Assembly (NCBI GenBank): GCA_900552645.1
Contig: USAN01000004.1
Span: 62,001 to 126,000 of the forward strand
Source of the DNA: an uncultured Bacteroides sp.
Lineage (GTDB): Bacteria; Bacteroidota; Bacteroidia; Bacteroidales; Bacteroidaceae
Direction: 5' to 3'
DNA: 64,000 nucleotides
The notes below the pieces were generated by a model that saw nothing but the letters and a program-made list of their open reading frames with translations, ran no database searches and had not been told where the DNA came from. The position numbers and the translations under genes were made by a program. Each line of letters begins with the position of its first letter. The stretch's first letter is position 1. This document shows positions 17,619 to 27,330 of this stretch, in pieces.

Positions 17619-18242
17619 TTACCGTTTGATAGTCTGTAAATCCTTGTTCTCAATGATGGTGAAACCCTCGATGGTAAAACCGTTCGGGTTGTCATCCGAC
17701 CGCGATGCGTTCAGCAGGCGGCAGGTGGTCACGAGGCTGCGCTCGGTGACGTTGCTCTGCCGGATGATTTTCTGTGTGGCGTAGGTCACGGCACGGTAGG
17801 GATAGGCGTTGAAGTCGCACACCACGCTGTCCACCTTCAGCACTTGGTTGATGTTCCCGGCGATGATGCGGTTGTAGTACCCCTTCTCCGCGAAGTCCGA
17901 ATAATAGTGGTACACGCTCTTGTCCGCCAGCAGCAAGGCACGTTTCACGTTGTGTTCAATCGCGCTTTTTTCAGGTGATAGCGTGAAGAACATCTCGTGG
18001 AAACGGCGCACATGTTCCCGTGCCTCCGCCGGGCGGTTCTGCGACAAATCCTGAGACAAGGCGAGCATCAGGCTCTTGCCGTTGTCCAGCACATAGATTT
18101 TCTCCCGTTGCTTCTCTGCGAAACGGTAGGAGTTCCACACGCTCCACACCGTCACCACGGCGCACAGCGAGAGGAAGACGATACCGAACAGGCGTATCTG
18201 CCTGAACGACGATTCGATGTTTCTAAGTGATTTGAATTCCAT
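17619..18242 (-). CDS. traK: Conjugative transposon protein TraK (VirB8-like)
   Basis: A 207-aa bitopic inner-membrane protein: a short cytoplasmic start MEFKSLRNIESSFRQIRLF, a membrane segment (IVFLSLCAVVTVWSVWNS), then a periplasmic domain with the helix-strand arrangement of VirB8-type proteins. Conserved neighbours (traJ before, traL after) support the call. Probably a scaffold that recruits other T4SS parts. Confidence 0.88.
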   Translation of the reverse strand: MEFKSLRNIESSFRQIRLFGIVFLSLCAVVTVWSVWNSYRFAEKQREKIYVLDNGKSLMLALSQDLSQNRPAEAREHVRRFHEMFFTLSPEKSAIEHNVKRALLLADKSVYHYYSDFAEKGYYNRIIAGNINQVLKVDSVVCDFNAYPYRAVTYATQKIIRQSNVTERSLVTTCRLLNASRSDDNPNGFTIEGFTIIENKDLQTIKR

Positions 18243-18273
18243 TTATATTTTCCAATTTATGATTGCACATTGA

Positions 18274-19278
18274 TTATTTCAGCAATTTGCCGACACGTCC
18301 GACTGCGTTTCCTGCGGCTGCACCCGCCACGCTGCCCGCCATGCTTCCGGCTCGTCCCGCCATCTGGTTCACGTTGCGACCGTAACCGCCCATGCCTCCG
18401 GCTTGGATAATCCAGCCCGCAACGGTGGGAATGGTAAAGTAGCCGATGATGCCGATGCAGAGGAATACGATATACACCCCGTCGCTCGAATCCAGCGAGA
18501 AGTTCGGGTCTGCCTGCATCCGCTCGATGTCGTTTTGCAGCATCAGAACCTGTATCTTCGCCAGTATGGTGCTGAACATGTCCGATACCGGTAGCCACAG
18601 ATAGACCTGTATATAGCGGCATATCCACTGCGTGAGCGTGTTTTGGAAACCGTCCCATACCGACAGGGCGAAGGCTATCGGACCGAGAATCGCCAGCACC
18701 ACGAGAAAGAAGGTGCGGACGGTGTCTATCACGAGGGCGGCGGCTTGGAACAGCAGTTCGAGTATCTCGCGGAAGAAGTCGCGGATGCTCTTCTTCATGT
18801 TGTACATTCCCCGGTCGATATACATTCCCGCCATCGTCACCATGTCGGAGGGCGACCAGCCGAGTTCCTCCAGTTGCTTGTCAAATTCCTCGTTGGACAC
18901 GAGGTAGGCGGTTTCGGGGTTGCGTACCATCGCCTCGTATTCCAGTTTGTCCTTCTGCTCCCGGTATCGGTTCATGTCCAGCGTTTCCGCCTCCAGCATC
19001 TTTGCCGTGCCCTGTACGACGGGTGAGAGGATGCTGTTTATCGTGCCCAGCACCACAGTCGGGAAGAACATGATGCACAGACCGATGGCAAAAGGACGGA
19101 GCATCGGGAATACGTCTATCGGTTCAGCTCTCGCCAGCGACTGCCATACCCGGTAGGCGACGTAGAACAGCGCACCCAGCCCGGCGATGCCTTTCGCCAC
19201 ACCAGCCATGTCCCCACACAGCGGCATCATCTGCTCATAAAGTGAACGTAAAATCTGATGAAGGTTGTCGAACTTCAT
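18274..19278 (-). CDS. traJ: Conjugative transposon protein TraJ (VirB6-like)
   Basis: A 334-aa polytopic membrane protein with about six hydrophobic segments, for example GIAGLGALFYVAYRVWQSLA near residue 30 and the central VRTFFLVVLAILGPIAFALSVW. The C-terminus is rich in Gly and Ala (AGRAGSMAGSVAGAAAGNAVG). It matches TraJ of Bacteroides elements, the VirB6 counterpart that forms part of the inner-membrane channel. It starts 3 bp after the traI stop. Confidence 0.9.
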   Translation of the reverse strand: MKFDNLHQILRSLYEQMMPLCGDMAGVAKGIAGLGALFYVAYRVWQSLARAEPIDVFPMLRPFAIGLCIMFFPTVVLGTINSILSPVVQGTAKMLEAETLDMNRYREQKDKLEYEAMVRNPETAYLVSNEEFDKQLEELGWSPSDMVTMAGMYIDRGMYNMKKSIRDFFREILELLFQAAALVIDTVRTFFLVVLAILGPIAFALSVWDGFQNTLTQWICRYIQVYLWLPVSDMFSTILAKIQVLMLQNDIERMQADPNFSLDSSDGVYIVFLCIGIIGYFTIPTVAGWIIQAGGMGGYGRNVNQMAGRAGSMAGSVAGAAAGNAVGRVGKLLK

Positions 19279-19281
19279 AGG

Positions 19282-19911
19282 CTACCAGTATCTTTCGTTC
19301 ATGTTCCCGTACAGCCCCATGATGCGGTCGAGGTCGTTCTTCTTTTTCGCACGCAGGTAACTCACGGAGATGTTCTTGTTCGTGTAGTAGCTCACGAGGT
19401 TGCGGTAACGCTTCATCTTCGAGTGGCAGCGTTCCACCACGTCCATGCGCTCCTTGTCGGTCATGGAGAGCGTGGTGATGTTCACCACGTTCCTGAGTTC
19501 CGTCAACACTTCGTTGCTTTCCTCCAGCAGTTTCGTGTAGCCGAAAGCGATTGCGGAAAGCTCTTCGGGTCTGAAATTCCCGTCACGGAGCATCCGTTGG
19601 AAACTGTTCACATAGATGTCTGTGATGTCGCCCACCATCAGGATGGTCTGCTGCACCTTGCGGGCGTCCTTGACCAGATTGTTCACCGATTTGAGGGCAT
19701 CGTAATACTTCTTGCCCTGCTGATAGATTTTCACCGTCTCCTGAAAGTTGCTCACCATGTTCGTGGCGGTCTTGGAGGTATGGATGATGTTTTTGGAGGC
19801 ATTGATGATGCCCTGCGCTAGATTGCCCGGATCGCTTACGACCCACTGTGCGCTTGCCCTGCCCGCGAAAAGCAGGCACAGGCAGATAATCATTGTTATT
19901 CTTGTTCTCAT
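19282..19911 (-). CDS. traI: Conjugative transposon protein TraI (DUF4141)
   Basis: A 209-aa secreted helical protein with a signal peptide (MRTRITMIICLCLLFAGRASAQ). The mature part has long amphipathic helices (ASKNIIHTSKTATNMVSNFQET) as in DUF4141/TraI proteins, which resemble VirB5-type pilus-tip components. A perfect copy of the CCACTAAAATCCAAAGTAA motif lies just upstream of the ATG. Confidence 0.85.
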   Translation of the reverse strand: MRTRITMIICLCLLFAGRASAQWVVSDPGNLAQGIINASKNIIHTSKTATNMVSNFQETVKIYQQGKKYYDALKSVNNLVKDARKVQQTILMVGDITDIYVNSFQRMLRDGNFRPEELSAIAFGYTKLLEESNEVLTELRNVVNITTLSMTDKERMDVVERCHSKMKRYRNLVSYYTNKNISVSYLRAKKKNDLDRIMGLYGNMNERYW

Positions 19912-19912
19912 G

Positions 19913-19931
19913 TTACTTTGGATTTTAGTGG
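19913..19931 (-). repeat. Start-proximal repeat motif before traI
   Basis: Minus strand reads CCACTAAAATCCAAAGTAA one base before the traI ATG. See the copies before traN, mobA and the DUF1896 gene. Confidence 0.65.
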
Positions 19932-19934
19932 TTG

Positions 19935-20315
19935 TTATTCTTCGGTCGGATGTCCCGGCTGCGGCTTCACCCGCACATAGTCCCCGTTTGGCGAGAAAGT
20001 CAGCACATCCGTGGCCTCGTTGTAGGACACGTCGATGCGGAAGCCGGTGTTCATGAACAGGTTGCCGTTCTCCTCCTGCAAGAGATAGGTTTCCGGCTTG
20101 AGCTTGCGGCGCAGACCGCTACGACGGAACACCGTCACTTTGTAGGCTTCGCCCTCCTTGTAGATAAGCACGTCAGGTTTTCCCTCCACGCTCTCCCAGT
20201 TCCCGCACAGCATGTCGCGGCGGTTGTCGGCCACGTCGCAGGATTGCAGCATCATGACCGCCAATCCGATAAGGCACTTGCTGACTTGCAGCATTTTCAC
20301 TTTTGGTAAATTCAT
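19935..20315 (-). CDS. DUF3876 lipoprotein of the tra operon (traH position)
   Basis: A 126-aa protein with an N-terminal hydrophobic segment and a lipobox-like MMLQSCD around residue 26, suggesting lipid attachment. The mature domain (CGNWESVEGKPDVLIYKEGEAYKV...) is a small beta structure typical of DUF3876 proteins placed between traG and traI in Bacteroides elements, where CTnDOT has traH. The symbol is left blank because I infer it from position. The start may be 7 codons further in. Confidence 0.7.
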   Translation of the reverse strand: MNLPKVKMLQVSKCLIGLAVMMLQSCDVADNRRDMLCGNWESVEGKPDVLIYKEGEAYKVTVFRRSGLRRKLKPETYLLQEENGNLFMNTGFRIDVSYNEATDVLTFSPNGDYVRVKPQPGHPTEE

Positions 20316-20355
20316 ACGCGTTTTTCTTTTTTGGTTGATACATTCTGTTTTTTAG

Positions 20356-23300
20356 TTATTCCTTGTTTCTCCGCCTTTCGGCAAGCTGCCGGATGGCGGC
20401 TTCGATGTCGTCGCCCAGCTTCTCCGCCAGACGGTAAACCTCCACTTTTTCCGTTTCCTCGGTGGTGTACGCGTAGGCTAAGCCCCCAGCGCCTTGTCAT
20501 ATTTCTATGGTAGGTTTCCGAGTACTCGCCTCCGAACCGGACTTACAAGTCTCCCTGTATCCGGCTCTCCACTAATTAATTCAGTCTGATTCTTCGGTCG
20601 GGGTCTATTTTTGCATGACACTTTGAGCAGACAGCCAAAGTTTTTCGTCTTCGAGCTATCATTTTCTTTTCCCAGTCGGATTTACCTTTCAGGTCTTTAA
20701 GTTTGCGAACGTGATGCATTTCGAGTTTATCGGTAGCACCGCATAATTCGCAGACTTGGAGCTTCAGCCTTTCCATAAGGCTGTTACGTCCACCTGTTAT
20801 GGAAACTGTCCGTGGAATAGTGTCACAGTAAATATTCCCTGCAACCTTTTTGCGTTTGAAACCATCATGATAAAATGATTGGTAAAGTGTCTTACCCTTA
20901 CTATTTTCATATGCCACTTGGAAAACCTTGTTCTTTTTATATTTCAGAAGTATTTTCTTTACAGATGATTTGTATTTGTTCGCAAATACCTTATACATGC
21001 TGTATGACATAATGTGATAGAAAGAATTGATGACATAGCTGTTATTGGCTATTGAGTAGTAATTATAGAACCCTCGGATTTCGGCATTGAACTGACTGAC
21101 TATTTCCAAGTCATCCAAGTTCAGCATGTACGTTCTGACGATGGATTTCCAAACCTCTTTGCCATTGACGACCGCGATTCTTGCGGCTTTATAATCAAAG
21201 AGTTTCTTCCGCATCGTTTCAAAATTCAGGTACAATACAGGCTTGTGTCCGAATGCACGAACCGTTTTACCGTACTTATCCTTACGTAAATCGTTACACC
21301 TACGTATAAATACGTCATATCCGAGAAATTTCGCTGGTTTCTGCGCATTGGTTATCAGTGTCTTTTCGTCTGACAGTTCCAGTTTAAGAGCTTCATTCAA
21401 ATAATTCTTAATATCCTCTTTTACTGTTTTGCAGTCTTCAAGATTACCGGTAATTCCAATCAGAAAGTCATCTGCGTATCTCACGTATTTTAACCGTTTG
21501 ATACTGCTGTCCATTTCATTACGTGCCGGATAGTTGTTCCGTTCTTCTCGTAGCCGCTTAATTTCGGCGGTCATCTGTTTCCTTACCTTTACATCTTTCT
21601 CATTCTTTAGTTTCTTTGCCAGTCGGTATCTTCGCTGTTCGTAGAGCTTGTATCGAGCGTCGCCTTTTCTTGTTACCCCTTTATTGAACCGATTGATGTA
21701 TTCCTTGATGTACTTGTCGAACTTGTCAAGGTAGATGTTAGCCAGTATTGGGCTGATAATCCCGCCTTGCGGAGTTCCACTGTACGTTCTATGAAATACC
21801 CAGTCTTCCACATATCCGGCATTCAGGAATTTTCTGATAAGCCGCAAAAATCTCTCGTCGGCGATACGTTCCCGAAGAATATTAATCAGTACGTCATGAT
21901 TGATATTGTCGAAGAATCCTTTAATATCGCCTTCAATAAACCATTTCACGGCAGTGAATGTCTTTTGTATATCTATAAGAGCAGTATGACAACTTCGTTT
22001 GGGACGAAACCCATGTGAAGTATGTTCAAAACTACCTTCATAGATTGCTTCAAGTATCATTCTGACTACCTCCTGTACCAGCTTATCATCAAAAGAGGGT
22101 ATGCCAAGCGAACGTTTTTTCCCGTTTTTCTTAGGTATGTACGTCCTTTTGGACGGATTAGGCTGATAAGTCTCATTTTTAAGACTGCCAATCAGTTGTT
22201 CAACTCGGTCAATGCTCATTCCGTCAATGGTTTTACCATCGGCTCCTGCCGTCATGTTGCCTGTCTTGCTGTAAATATTCTGATAGGCTACATAAAACAT
22301 TTCCTCGTTAAACAGCACTCTATACAGCCGCTCAAACTTATAGTTCAAGTTACCGCTGTGTTTACTCAGACTGTTCAACACATTTTCTGGATTTCTCATG
22401 TCTCTCACATCTTCCTTTAAATTGTTAAACTTAATTAGCTGCTCCCCTTCGCCATGTACAGGGCGTTACCCTGCTCAGACTACTATGGAAGCTCCGTTGC
22501 CATGCCGGATATTCAGGGGCAGACCCCATAGCCCTACAACTGGCTTTCCGGTTTAGGCAATCCCCGTTTAGAAATTTGACGACTATTTGGCTCGATAGAT
22601 TGTCGGATACGACTTTCGTCCTTTACTACTTATGGTAGTTGCCTTGCGGTAAGTTTATGCTACTCCTGCTACGTGTCATCAGTGTAGTACCGCAACATAA
22701 CGGTATAATTCCGAAGAATTATTCAACTGTCTTCCGTCATTGCCCAAGGATACGACTGCTCGGACTATCGTTCAACCAATGCAGGCTTTATCCTCATATC
22801 TATCATTTTAACTTGCCATTCGGTCGCAGCCTGACAGTTGGCTGACTTATGGCTTTACCAACGTGCTATGTTCCCTTGTGGGGTTTTCCCCTCCGGTTAG
22901 CGGTTGTTAATGGGCATTTTAAACACTTGCCCAGTCGCTTGCCAAAGCGACATTCGTCAAATTCCCTTTACGGGCGCACCAGATACTCTTCCGCGCTGAC
23001 CTCCGTGGCATAGACCGCCGACTGCGTGCCGCCCAAGCCTATCCACACCTCCTTGTAGAGCCGTGAAGGGTTGTTCGCCATGTTGATGGAGAGTATCTGC
23101 GACTTCTCCTTTTCCGTCAGTCCGAGCAACGCCTGTATCTGGTCGAACTTGTTCATATATTTCCTTTGGTCAAGCAGGATTTTACAATCCGAGTTGTTGA
23201 TAATGCTCTCTTTGACCACCGGAGAACTGATAATGTCGTCCACCTCCTGCGTCACCACGATTGCCTCGCCGTAATATTTTCTGACCGTCTTATACATATA

Positions 23301-25367
23301 GCGCAGATATTCAGCCATGTTCGCCGATGAGAGGGCCTTCCAAGCCTCTTCCACGATAAGCTGTTTCCGCACGCCTTTCAGCCGCCGCATCTTGTTGATG
23401 AAGGCTTCCATGATGATGATGGTCACGACGGGGAACAGTTCGCGGTTTTCTTTAATCGAATCTATCTCGAAGACGATGAACCGCTTGCCGAGCAGGTCGA
23501 TGTTCTCCGTGGAGTTGAGCAGGAAATCGTAACGCCCGCCCCGGTAATACTGCCGCATGGTGGTGAGCATGTTGTCGATGTTGAAGTCGGACTTCTCCAC
23601 CTTGATGTCACGCTGTGCCAGTTCCTTGCGGTAGTCGTCACGCATATACTCGTAGAAGGTGTTGAACGACGGCACGATGCTACGGTCGGATTGGATGCGC
23701 TCAATATAGGCACTCACGGCACTGCCCAGCTCGCCGCTCTCCGTCTTTGTCACCTTGTCGTCCTCCGACTTCCAGAGCGTCAGCAACAGGGTCTTGATGC
23801 TGTCCTTCTTCTCCACGTCGAAGATGTAATCGTCGGTGTAGAACGGGTTGAAGCTGATGGGCTTATCTTCCGTGTAGGTGAAATACACACCGTCCGCTCC
23901 GCCTGTCTTGCGTCGGATCATGCCGCACAAGCCCTGATAGGAGTTTCCCGTGTCCACCAATACCACATGTGCGCCTTGCTCATAATATTGGCGCACGAGG
24001 TGGTTCATGAAGAAAGACTTGCCGCTGCCCGAAGGACCCAGCACGAACTTGTTGCGGTTGGTCGTGATACCTCGCTTCATGGGCAGGTCGGAGATGTCAA
24101 GGTGCAGCGGTTTTCCCGTGAGCCTGTCCACCATCTTGATGCCGAAGGGCGAGAGCGAGCTGCGGTAGTTGGTTTCCTCTGTGAACAGGCACACCGCCTG
24201 TTCGATGAAGGTGTGGAAACTCTCTTCCGCCGGGAAGTCCGCCGCATTGCCGGGTATCGCCGCCCAGTAGAGTGTCGGGCAGTCGATGGTGTTGTGGCGC
24301 GGCACGCATTCCATGCTTGCCAACTGGCTGCCCACGTCGTTCTTGATATGCTTCAGTTCCTCCGCATCGTCGCTCCACGCCATGACGTTGAAGTGTGCCC
24401 GTACCGAGGTCAGTCCGTAGGAATGGGCTTCGTTCAGGTATTGGTCTATCCACTCGCGGTTGATGCTGTTGCTCCTTGAATAGCGAGATAGCGACTGCAT
24501 GTTACGGGCGGACTTCTCGAACTTCTGCAAGGTTTCCTCACTGTTGTCTATCAGCACATACTGGTTGTAGATATGGTTGCAGGAGAGCAGAAGCCCCACC
24601 GGGGAGGCGAATGACAGTCGGCAGTCACTCCGGTCGGTGGAGAGCTTCTCGTAACGGGTGTCGGTAGCCACCTTGCCCGGCAGGTCTTCCGCGTCGGAGA
24701 GGGTGTGCAGACACAGGCGGTTGTCGCCGATGCGCATCTCCCTTGCCGAAAGCTCGATGTCCTGCAAGGTGGTGTCACCTTCCGGCATGAGCGAGAAGTA
24801 GCGTTCAATAAGTCCCGTCTTTCCCTCAGTACCCACAATCTCATCGGTGGAGAGGCGGCGCAGCCTGACAAGCCCGCTGTCGTTCATGATGCGCTCGAAC
24901 TGTTCGCAGGCTTCCAAGAACTTGGTCGTGGTTTCCCTGTCCAGCTCCTTCGGGATGATATGTCCCCGGCACAGCGTGCTGAAATTGCTCTGCATCCGGT
25001 TACGCTCCTTTGTTGTCTTGGTCAGGTAGAGGTAGCAGGTGTGTTTCAGGTACGGACGCTCGTTGAAGTGACGCTCGAAAGAGCGGCTTAAAAAGCTCAT
25101 GTCGTCCTTCTGAAGCTCCGGTTTGTAGCGTTCCTTGATGAACCAGTCCTGTTTGTGGACGACGGAGTAGTCCGGCAGCACCTTGATAGCCTTGCACCAG
25201 CAACTGTGTATCGCCTCGTACTCCGCACCCGTCACGGTGTAAAGTTCCGGTAGTTCCACCTCGAAAGCCACCGTGATGTCGGCGTCCTTTGAGATGATGC
25301 AGCCATGCTCCACCGCTAAAAGTGGGAACCTGTTTTCCAGTGTTGTCATTTTCGATGTATTCCTCAT
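20356..25367 (-). CDS. traG: TraG, VirB4-type conjugation ATPase, interrupted by a group II intron
   Basis: Exon 1 runs from ATG 25367 to 22980 (796 codons); exon 2 from 20472 to 20356 (38 codons plus stop). Joined they give 834 aa ending AYTTEETEKVEVYRLAEKLG...NKE. Walker A LGPSGSGKSFFMNH lies near residue 440 and Walker B LIVEEAWKAL near 680. TraG powers pilus assembly and DNA transfer at the inner membrane. Without splicing, translation would read four codons into the intron (Val-Arg-Pro-stop) and lose the 38-residue tail. The start overlaps the traF stop; an alternative start is MTTLENR at 25349. Confidence 0.9.
20534..20567 (-). ncRNA. Group II intron domain V
   Basis: A 34-nt hairpin reading GAGCCGGAUACAGG at its 5' side and UAAGUCCGGUUC at its 3' side on the minus strand, with the size, bulge and terminal pairing expected of catalytic domain V. 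It lies just downstream of the maturase stop. Confidence 0.85.
20576..22408 (-). CDS. ltrA: Group II intron reverse transcriptase/maturase (LtrA type)
   Basis: A 610-aa multidomain intron protein. RT domain: PNPSKRTYIPKKNGKKRSLGIP (RT-1 region), GTPQGGIISPILANIYLD, and the catalytic YADD in KYVRYADDFLIGI. Maturase/thumb domain X follows, then an HNH endonuclease with CELCGATDKLEMHHVRKL and a second CxxC (CSKCHAKI) near the C-terminus. It assists splicing and reverse-splices the intron into DNA. All catalytic motifs are present. Encoded in domain IV of the intron, in the same direction as traG. Confidence 0.93.
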   Translation of the reverse strand: MRDMRNPENVLNSLSKHSGNLNYKFERLYRVLFNEEMFYVAYQNIYSKTGNMTAGADGKTIDGMSIDRVEQLIGSLKNETYQPNPSKRTYIPKKNGKKRSLGIPSFDDKLVQEVVRMILEAIYEGSFEHTSHGFRPKRSCHTALIDIQKTFTAVKWFIEGDIKGFFDNINHDVLINILRERIADERFLRLIRKFLNAGYVEDWVFHRTYSGTPQGGIISPILANIYLDKFDKYIKEYINRFNKGVTRKGDARYKLYEQRRYRLAKKLKNEKDVKVRKQMTAEIKRLREERNNYPARNEMDSSIKRLKYVRYADDFLIGITGNLEDCKTVKEDIKNYLNEALKLELSDEKTLITNAQKPAKFLGYDVFIRRCNDLRKDKYGKTVRAFGHKPVLYLNFETMRKKLFDYKAARIAVVNGKEVWKSIVRTYMLNLDDLEIVSQFNAEIRGFYNYYSIANNSYVINSFYHIMSYSMYKVFANKYKSSVKKILLKYKKNKVFQVAYENSKGKTLYQSFYHDGFKRKKVAGNIYCDTIPRTVSITGGRNSLMERLKLQVCELCGATDKLEMHHVRKLKDLKGKSDWEKKMIARRRKTLAVCSKCHAKIDPDRRIRLN

Positions 25368-25696
25368 TGTCTTTCTTCCTTTCGTTGTCGTTTGAACAGA
25401 CGGGTTATCCGCCGCCGGTTGATAAGGTATCGGGGATGGCTCCGTGCCGCTCCTAATTTCATCAGCCCGTGTTCACCGTACCGGGCGTTCAGCGCGAAGG
25501 TCTGCCATACAAGGAGGGAGGACGATGCCGCGCCGAAGCCGATACATATCCACTGGTCGATACCGACCATGTAGAGGATGACGAACAGGACGAAGAGAGC
25601 CAGCAGACCTCCGCAGAAGATGAAGAGGTACTGTGCCTTCAAGCCCTTGAACTCTACCGGACGGCCGATACCCTTGTTGATTGGGTATTCAGCCAT
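25364..25696 (-). CDS. traF: Conjugative transposon protein TraF (VirB3-like, DUF4133)
   Basis: A 110-aa protein with two adjacent membrane segments near residues 24-66 (YLFIFCGGLLALFVLFVILYM, then WICIGFGAASSSLLVWQTFA) and a basic tail. Matches DUF4133/TraF, the VirB3 counterpart that works with TraG. The stop overlaps the traG start. Confidence 0.87.
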   Translation of the reverse strand: MAEYPINKGIGRPVEFKGLKAQYLFIFCGGLLALFVLFVILYMVGIDQWICIGFGAASSSLLVWQTFALNARYGEHGLMKLGAARSHPRYLINRRRITRLFKRQRKEERQ

Positions 25697-25706
25697 ACAT
25701 TATTTA

Positions 25707-26024
25707 TTAAAGGAAGAATGAGCGCAGGATGGTGGCGGCAACAATCAGGAAGATGCACGCGCCGAACCACGAGGCGGCTGTCTTGCTGGTGTCGGGGTCG
25801 CCCGATGAAAACTTGCCGTACACTTTTACGCCCCCGATAAGCCCGACGACTGCACCGATGGCGTATATCAGTTTAGTTCCGGGGTCGAAATAAGAACTCA
25901 CCATAGAGGTGGCTTCGTTGATGCCCGCGATGCCGTTTCCCTGCGCGAAAGCGGAGGCGGTTGCGGCGATGACAAGTGCCGCGGAGAGGATTGCTTTTCT
26001 GTTTTTCAAGATGTTCTTGTTCAT
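25707..26024 (-). CDS. traE: Conjugative transposon protein TraE (VirB2-like, DUF4134)
   Basis: A 105-aa protein with a signal peptide (NRKAILSAALVIAATASAFAQ) and two further hydrophobic segments, the layout of VirB2-type pilins. The family DUF4134/TraE is the probable pilus subunit. It starts about 70 bp after a copy of the CCACTAAAACC repeat motif and 10 bp upstream of traF. Confidence 0.87.
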   Translation of the reverse strand: MNKNILKNRKAILSAALVIAATASAFAQGNGIAGINEATSMVSSYFDPGTKLIYAIGAVVGLIGGVKVYGKFSSGDPDTSKTAASWFGACIFLIVAATILRSFFL

Positions 26025-26093
26025 AAACTGTTCTTGTTTTTTGCCGTCAAAAGGGTGGATGGTCCTTTGTCGGGCGGTTGATACTTTGTTTCT

Positions 26094-26111
26094 TTACTTT
26101 GGTTTTAGTGG
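26094..26111 (-). repeat. Repeat motif in the traD-traE gap
   Basis: Minus strand reads CCACTAAAACCAAAGTAA about 70 bp before the traE start. It is one base shorter than the traI copy. Confidence 0.5.
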
Positions 26112-26225
26112 ATGCCCGTTTGTTTCCACGGACGTGGGCGTGTCCGTTGCGGATGGGGATGCGCCTTGCGTTTCCTCGCCGCGTGGGTTGATGTCATTCT
26201 TTCATGTTCATTTCTTTTATTGTTG

Positions 26226-26954
26226 TCATACATAGTTGCGAATGTCGAACTCCTCGATGTTGTCCGGCACGACGAACTCCTTTTCAGATTTCTTCAGCCG
26301 AATCTCGATAAGCCCCTTGATGCGGATGCCTATCTCCGAAGAGCCTTCCATCATTTTCTCGTACAACTCCGTGCCCTCCATGTCGGTGAACACCTTAGCC
26401 GCCTTTTCACGTTCCGCCTGTGTCGCGTCCGGGTTTTTGGCGGTCTTGCAGGCGTCGTCAATCTCGTCAAAGCTGCTGCCCGAAGCCCGTGGCGTGTCCG
26501 AGGCGTCCTCTTCCGGTTCGTCGTCCCCGTATCCCAGTTCCTCCGGCGGTATGCTCGTGAAGGTCTCATCGAGTTTTTCCTCCGGGACTTGTGCCGGGCG
26601 GGATGCGTTTCCCGTTTTTCCGTCGTCAAAAGTAGCCTCTTCCTCCGACAGCTCAATGCCTTTTTCAATAGTGGCGGCTTCTTGCGTCGGTATGGCAGCG
26701 GTTGTCCGGGTGGATGCCATCCTGAAACGGCTCTTGCCGATGATGTCCGCCTTTTCCGCAGGGACTTCCTCGTGTGCCGCTATGCGTTTAGCCTCATTCC
26801 CGTCCAGTGACCGCCATAATCCGACAATGCCCTTGAAGAAGCGGACAATCCGCGTGTCCATGATGCGCTCGTAAAGGAGCAGGAACAGGAACCAGAGGTT
26901 GCAGCCGACCGATACCGCCAGCAGAATGTCTGTCATGCTGATTGTGTAATTCAT
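26226..26954 (-). CDS. traD: Conjugative transposon protein TraD
   Basis: The start is set at ATG 26954 (MNYTISMTDILLAVSVGCNLW), because the 15 codons upstream overlap traC. A 242-aa protein with an N-terminal membrane segment (ILLAVSVGCNLWFLFLLLYE) and an acidic, low-complexity cytoplasmic middle (many Glu/Asp/Ser/Thr). The conserved C-terminal helical region contains FTDMEGTELYEKMMEGSSEIGIRI. Position between traC and traE supports the name. Role unknown. Confidence 0.78.
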   Translation of the reverse strand: MNYTISMTDILLAVSVGCNLWFLFLLLYERIMDTRIVRFFKGIVGLWRSLDGNEAKRIAAHEEVPAEKADIIGKSRFRMASTRTTAAIPTQEAATIEKGIELSEEEATFDDGKTGNASRPAQVPEEKLDETFTSIPPEELGYGDDEPEEDASDTPRASGSSFDEIDDACKTAKNPDATQAEREKAAKVFTDMEGTELYEKMMEGSSEIGIRIKGLIEIRLKKSEKEFVVPDNIEEFDIRNYV

Positions 26955-26970
26955 ATCCTTCCGTTTTTGG

Positions 26971-27330
26971 TTAGAATACTGAATTGTAATTTCGGGCATA
27001 AAGGCTCTTTATCGCATCTTCGCACTGGTTGAAGTGGTGCGTCAGCACATGGTCGATGTAAGCGGACAGCGTAAGCCGGTCATGCCCGATTACACGGGTG
27101 ATACGCATGATACGCTCGTGGTACTCCGGGCGCACATACGCCATCTTCCCCTCACGTGCCTTTACTTCCGGGTCGCGGATGAACAGGCGTTCATAGTCCT
27201 TCTCACTGCATTTGCCGCTTACCGGGACAGGCGACAGTATTTCCACACTCGCCTGCACTTGGGTAAACATACCTCCGCAGTCTTGCTGTGGTCTTTTTTC
27301 ATTCGGTGTCATTTCTTTTTCCATTTTCAA
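26971..27330 (-). CDS. traC: Conjugative transposon protein TraC (DUF3408)
   Basis: A 119-aa protein of the DUF3408 family; the C-terminal half (YHERIMRITRVIGHDRLTLSAYIDHVLTHHF) is a ribbon-helix-helix-like DNA-binding unit. It overlaps the traB stop by 4 nt. A paralogue of TraB directly upstream; both may regulate or assist DNA handling. Confidence 0.8.
   Translation of the reverse strand: MKMEKEMTPNEKRPQQDCGGMFTQVQASVEILSPVPVSGKCSEKDYERLFIRDPEVKAREGKMAYVRPEYHERIMRITRVIGHDRLTLSAYIDHVLTHHFNQCEDAIKSLYARNYNSVF

Larger units (their letters stand above)
20473..22979 (-). mobile_element. Group II intron inside traG (2,507 nt)
   Basis: On the minus strand the intron begins GTGCGCCCG at 22979, fitting the group II 5' consensus GUGYG, and ends CTAC at 20473, fitting the 3' AY rule. 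Removing it rejoins the traG frame as ...EEYL|AYTTEE.... It contains the domain V hairpin (20534-20567), a plausible domain VI after it, and in domain IV a full-length reverse transcriptase/maturase gene. The ribozyme part and protein both look intact, so splicing and retromobility are likely. Confidence 0.9.

Noticed and set aside
23691..24479. Long plus-strand frame opposite traG.
   Set aside because: It is the antisense shadow of the VirB4 gene; His/Arg/Val-rich composition is typical of GC-rich antisense frames.
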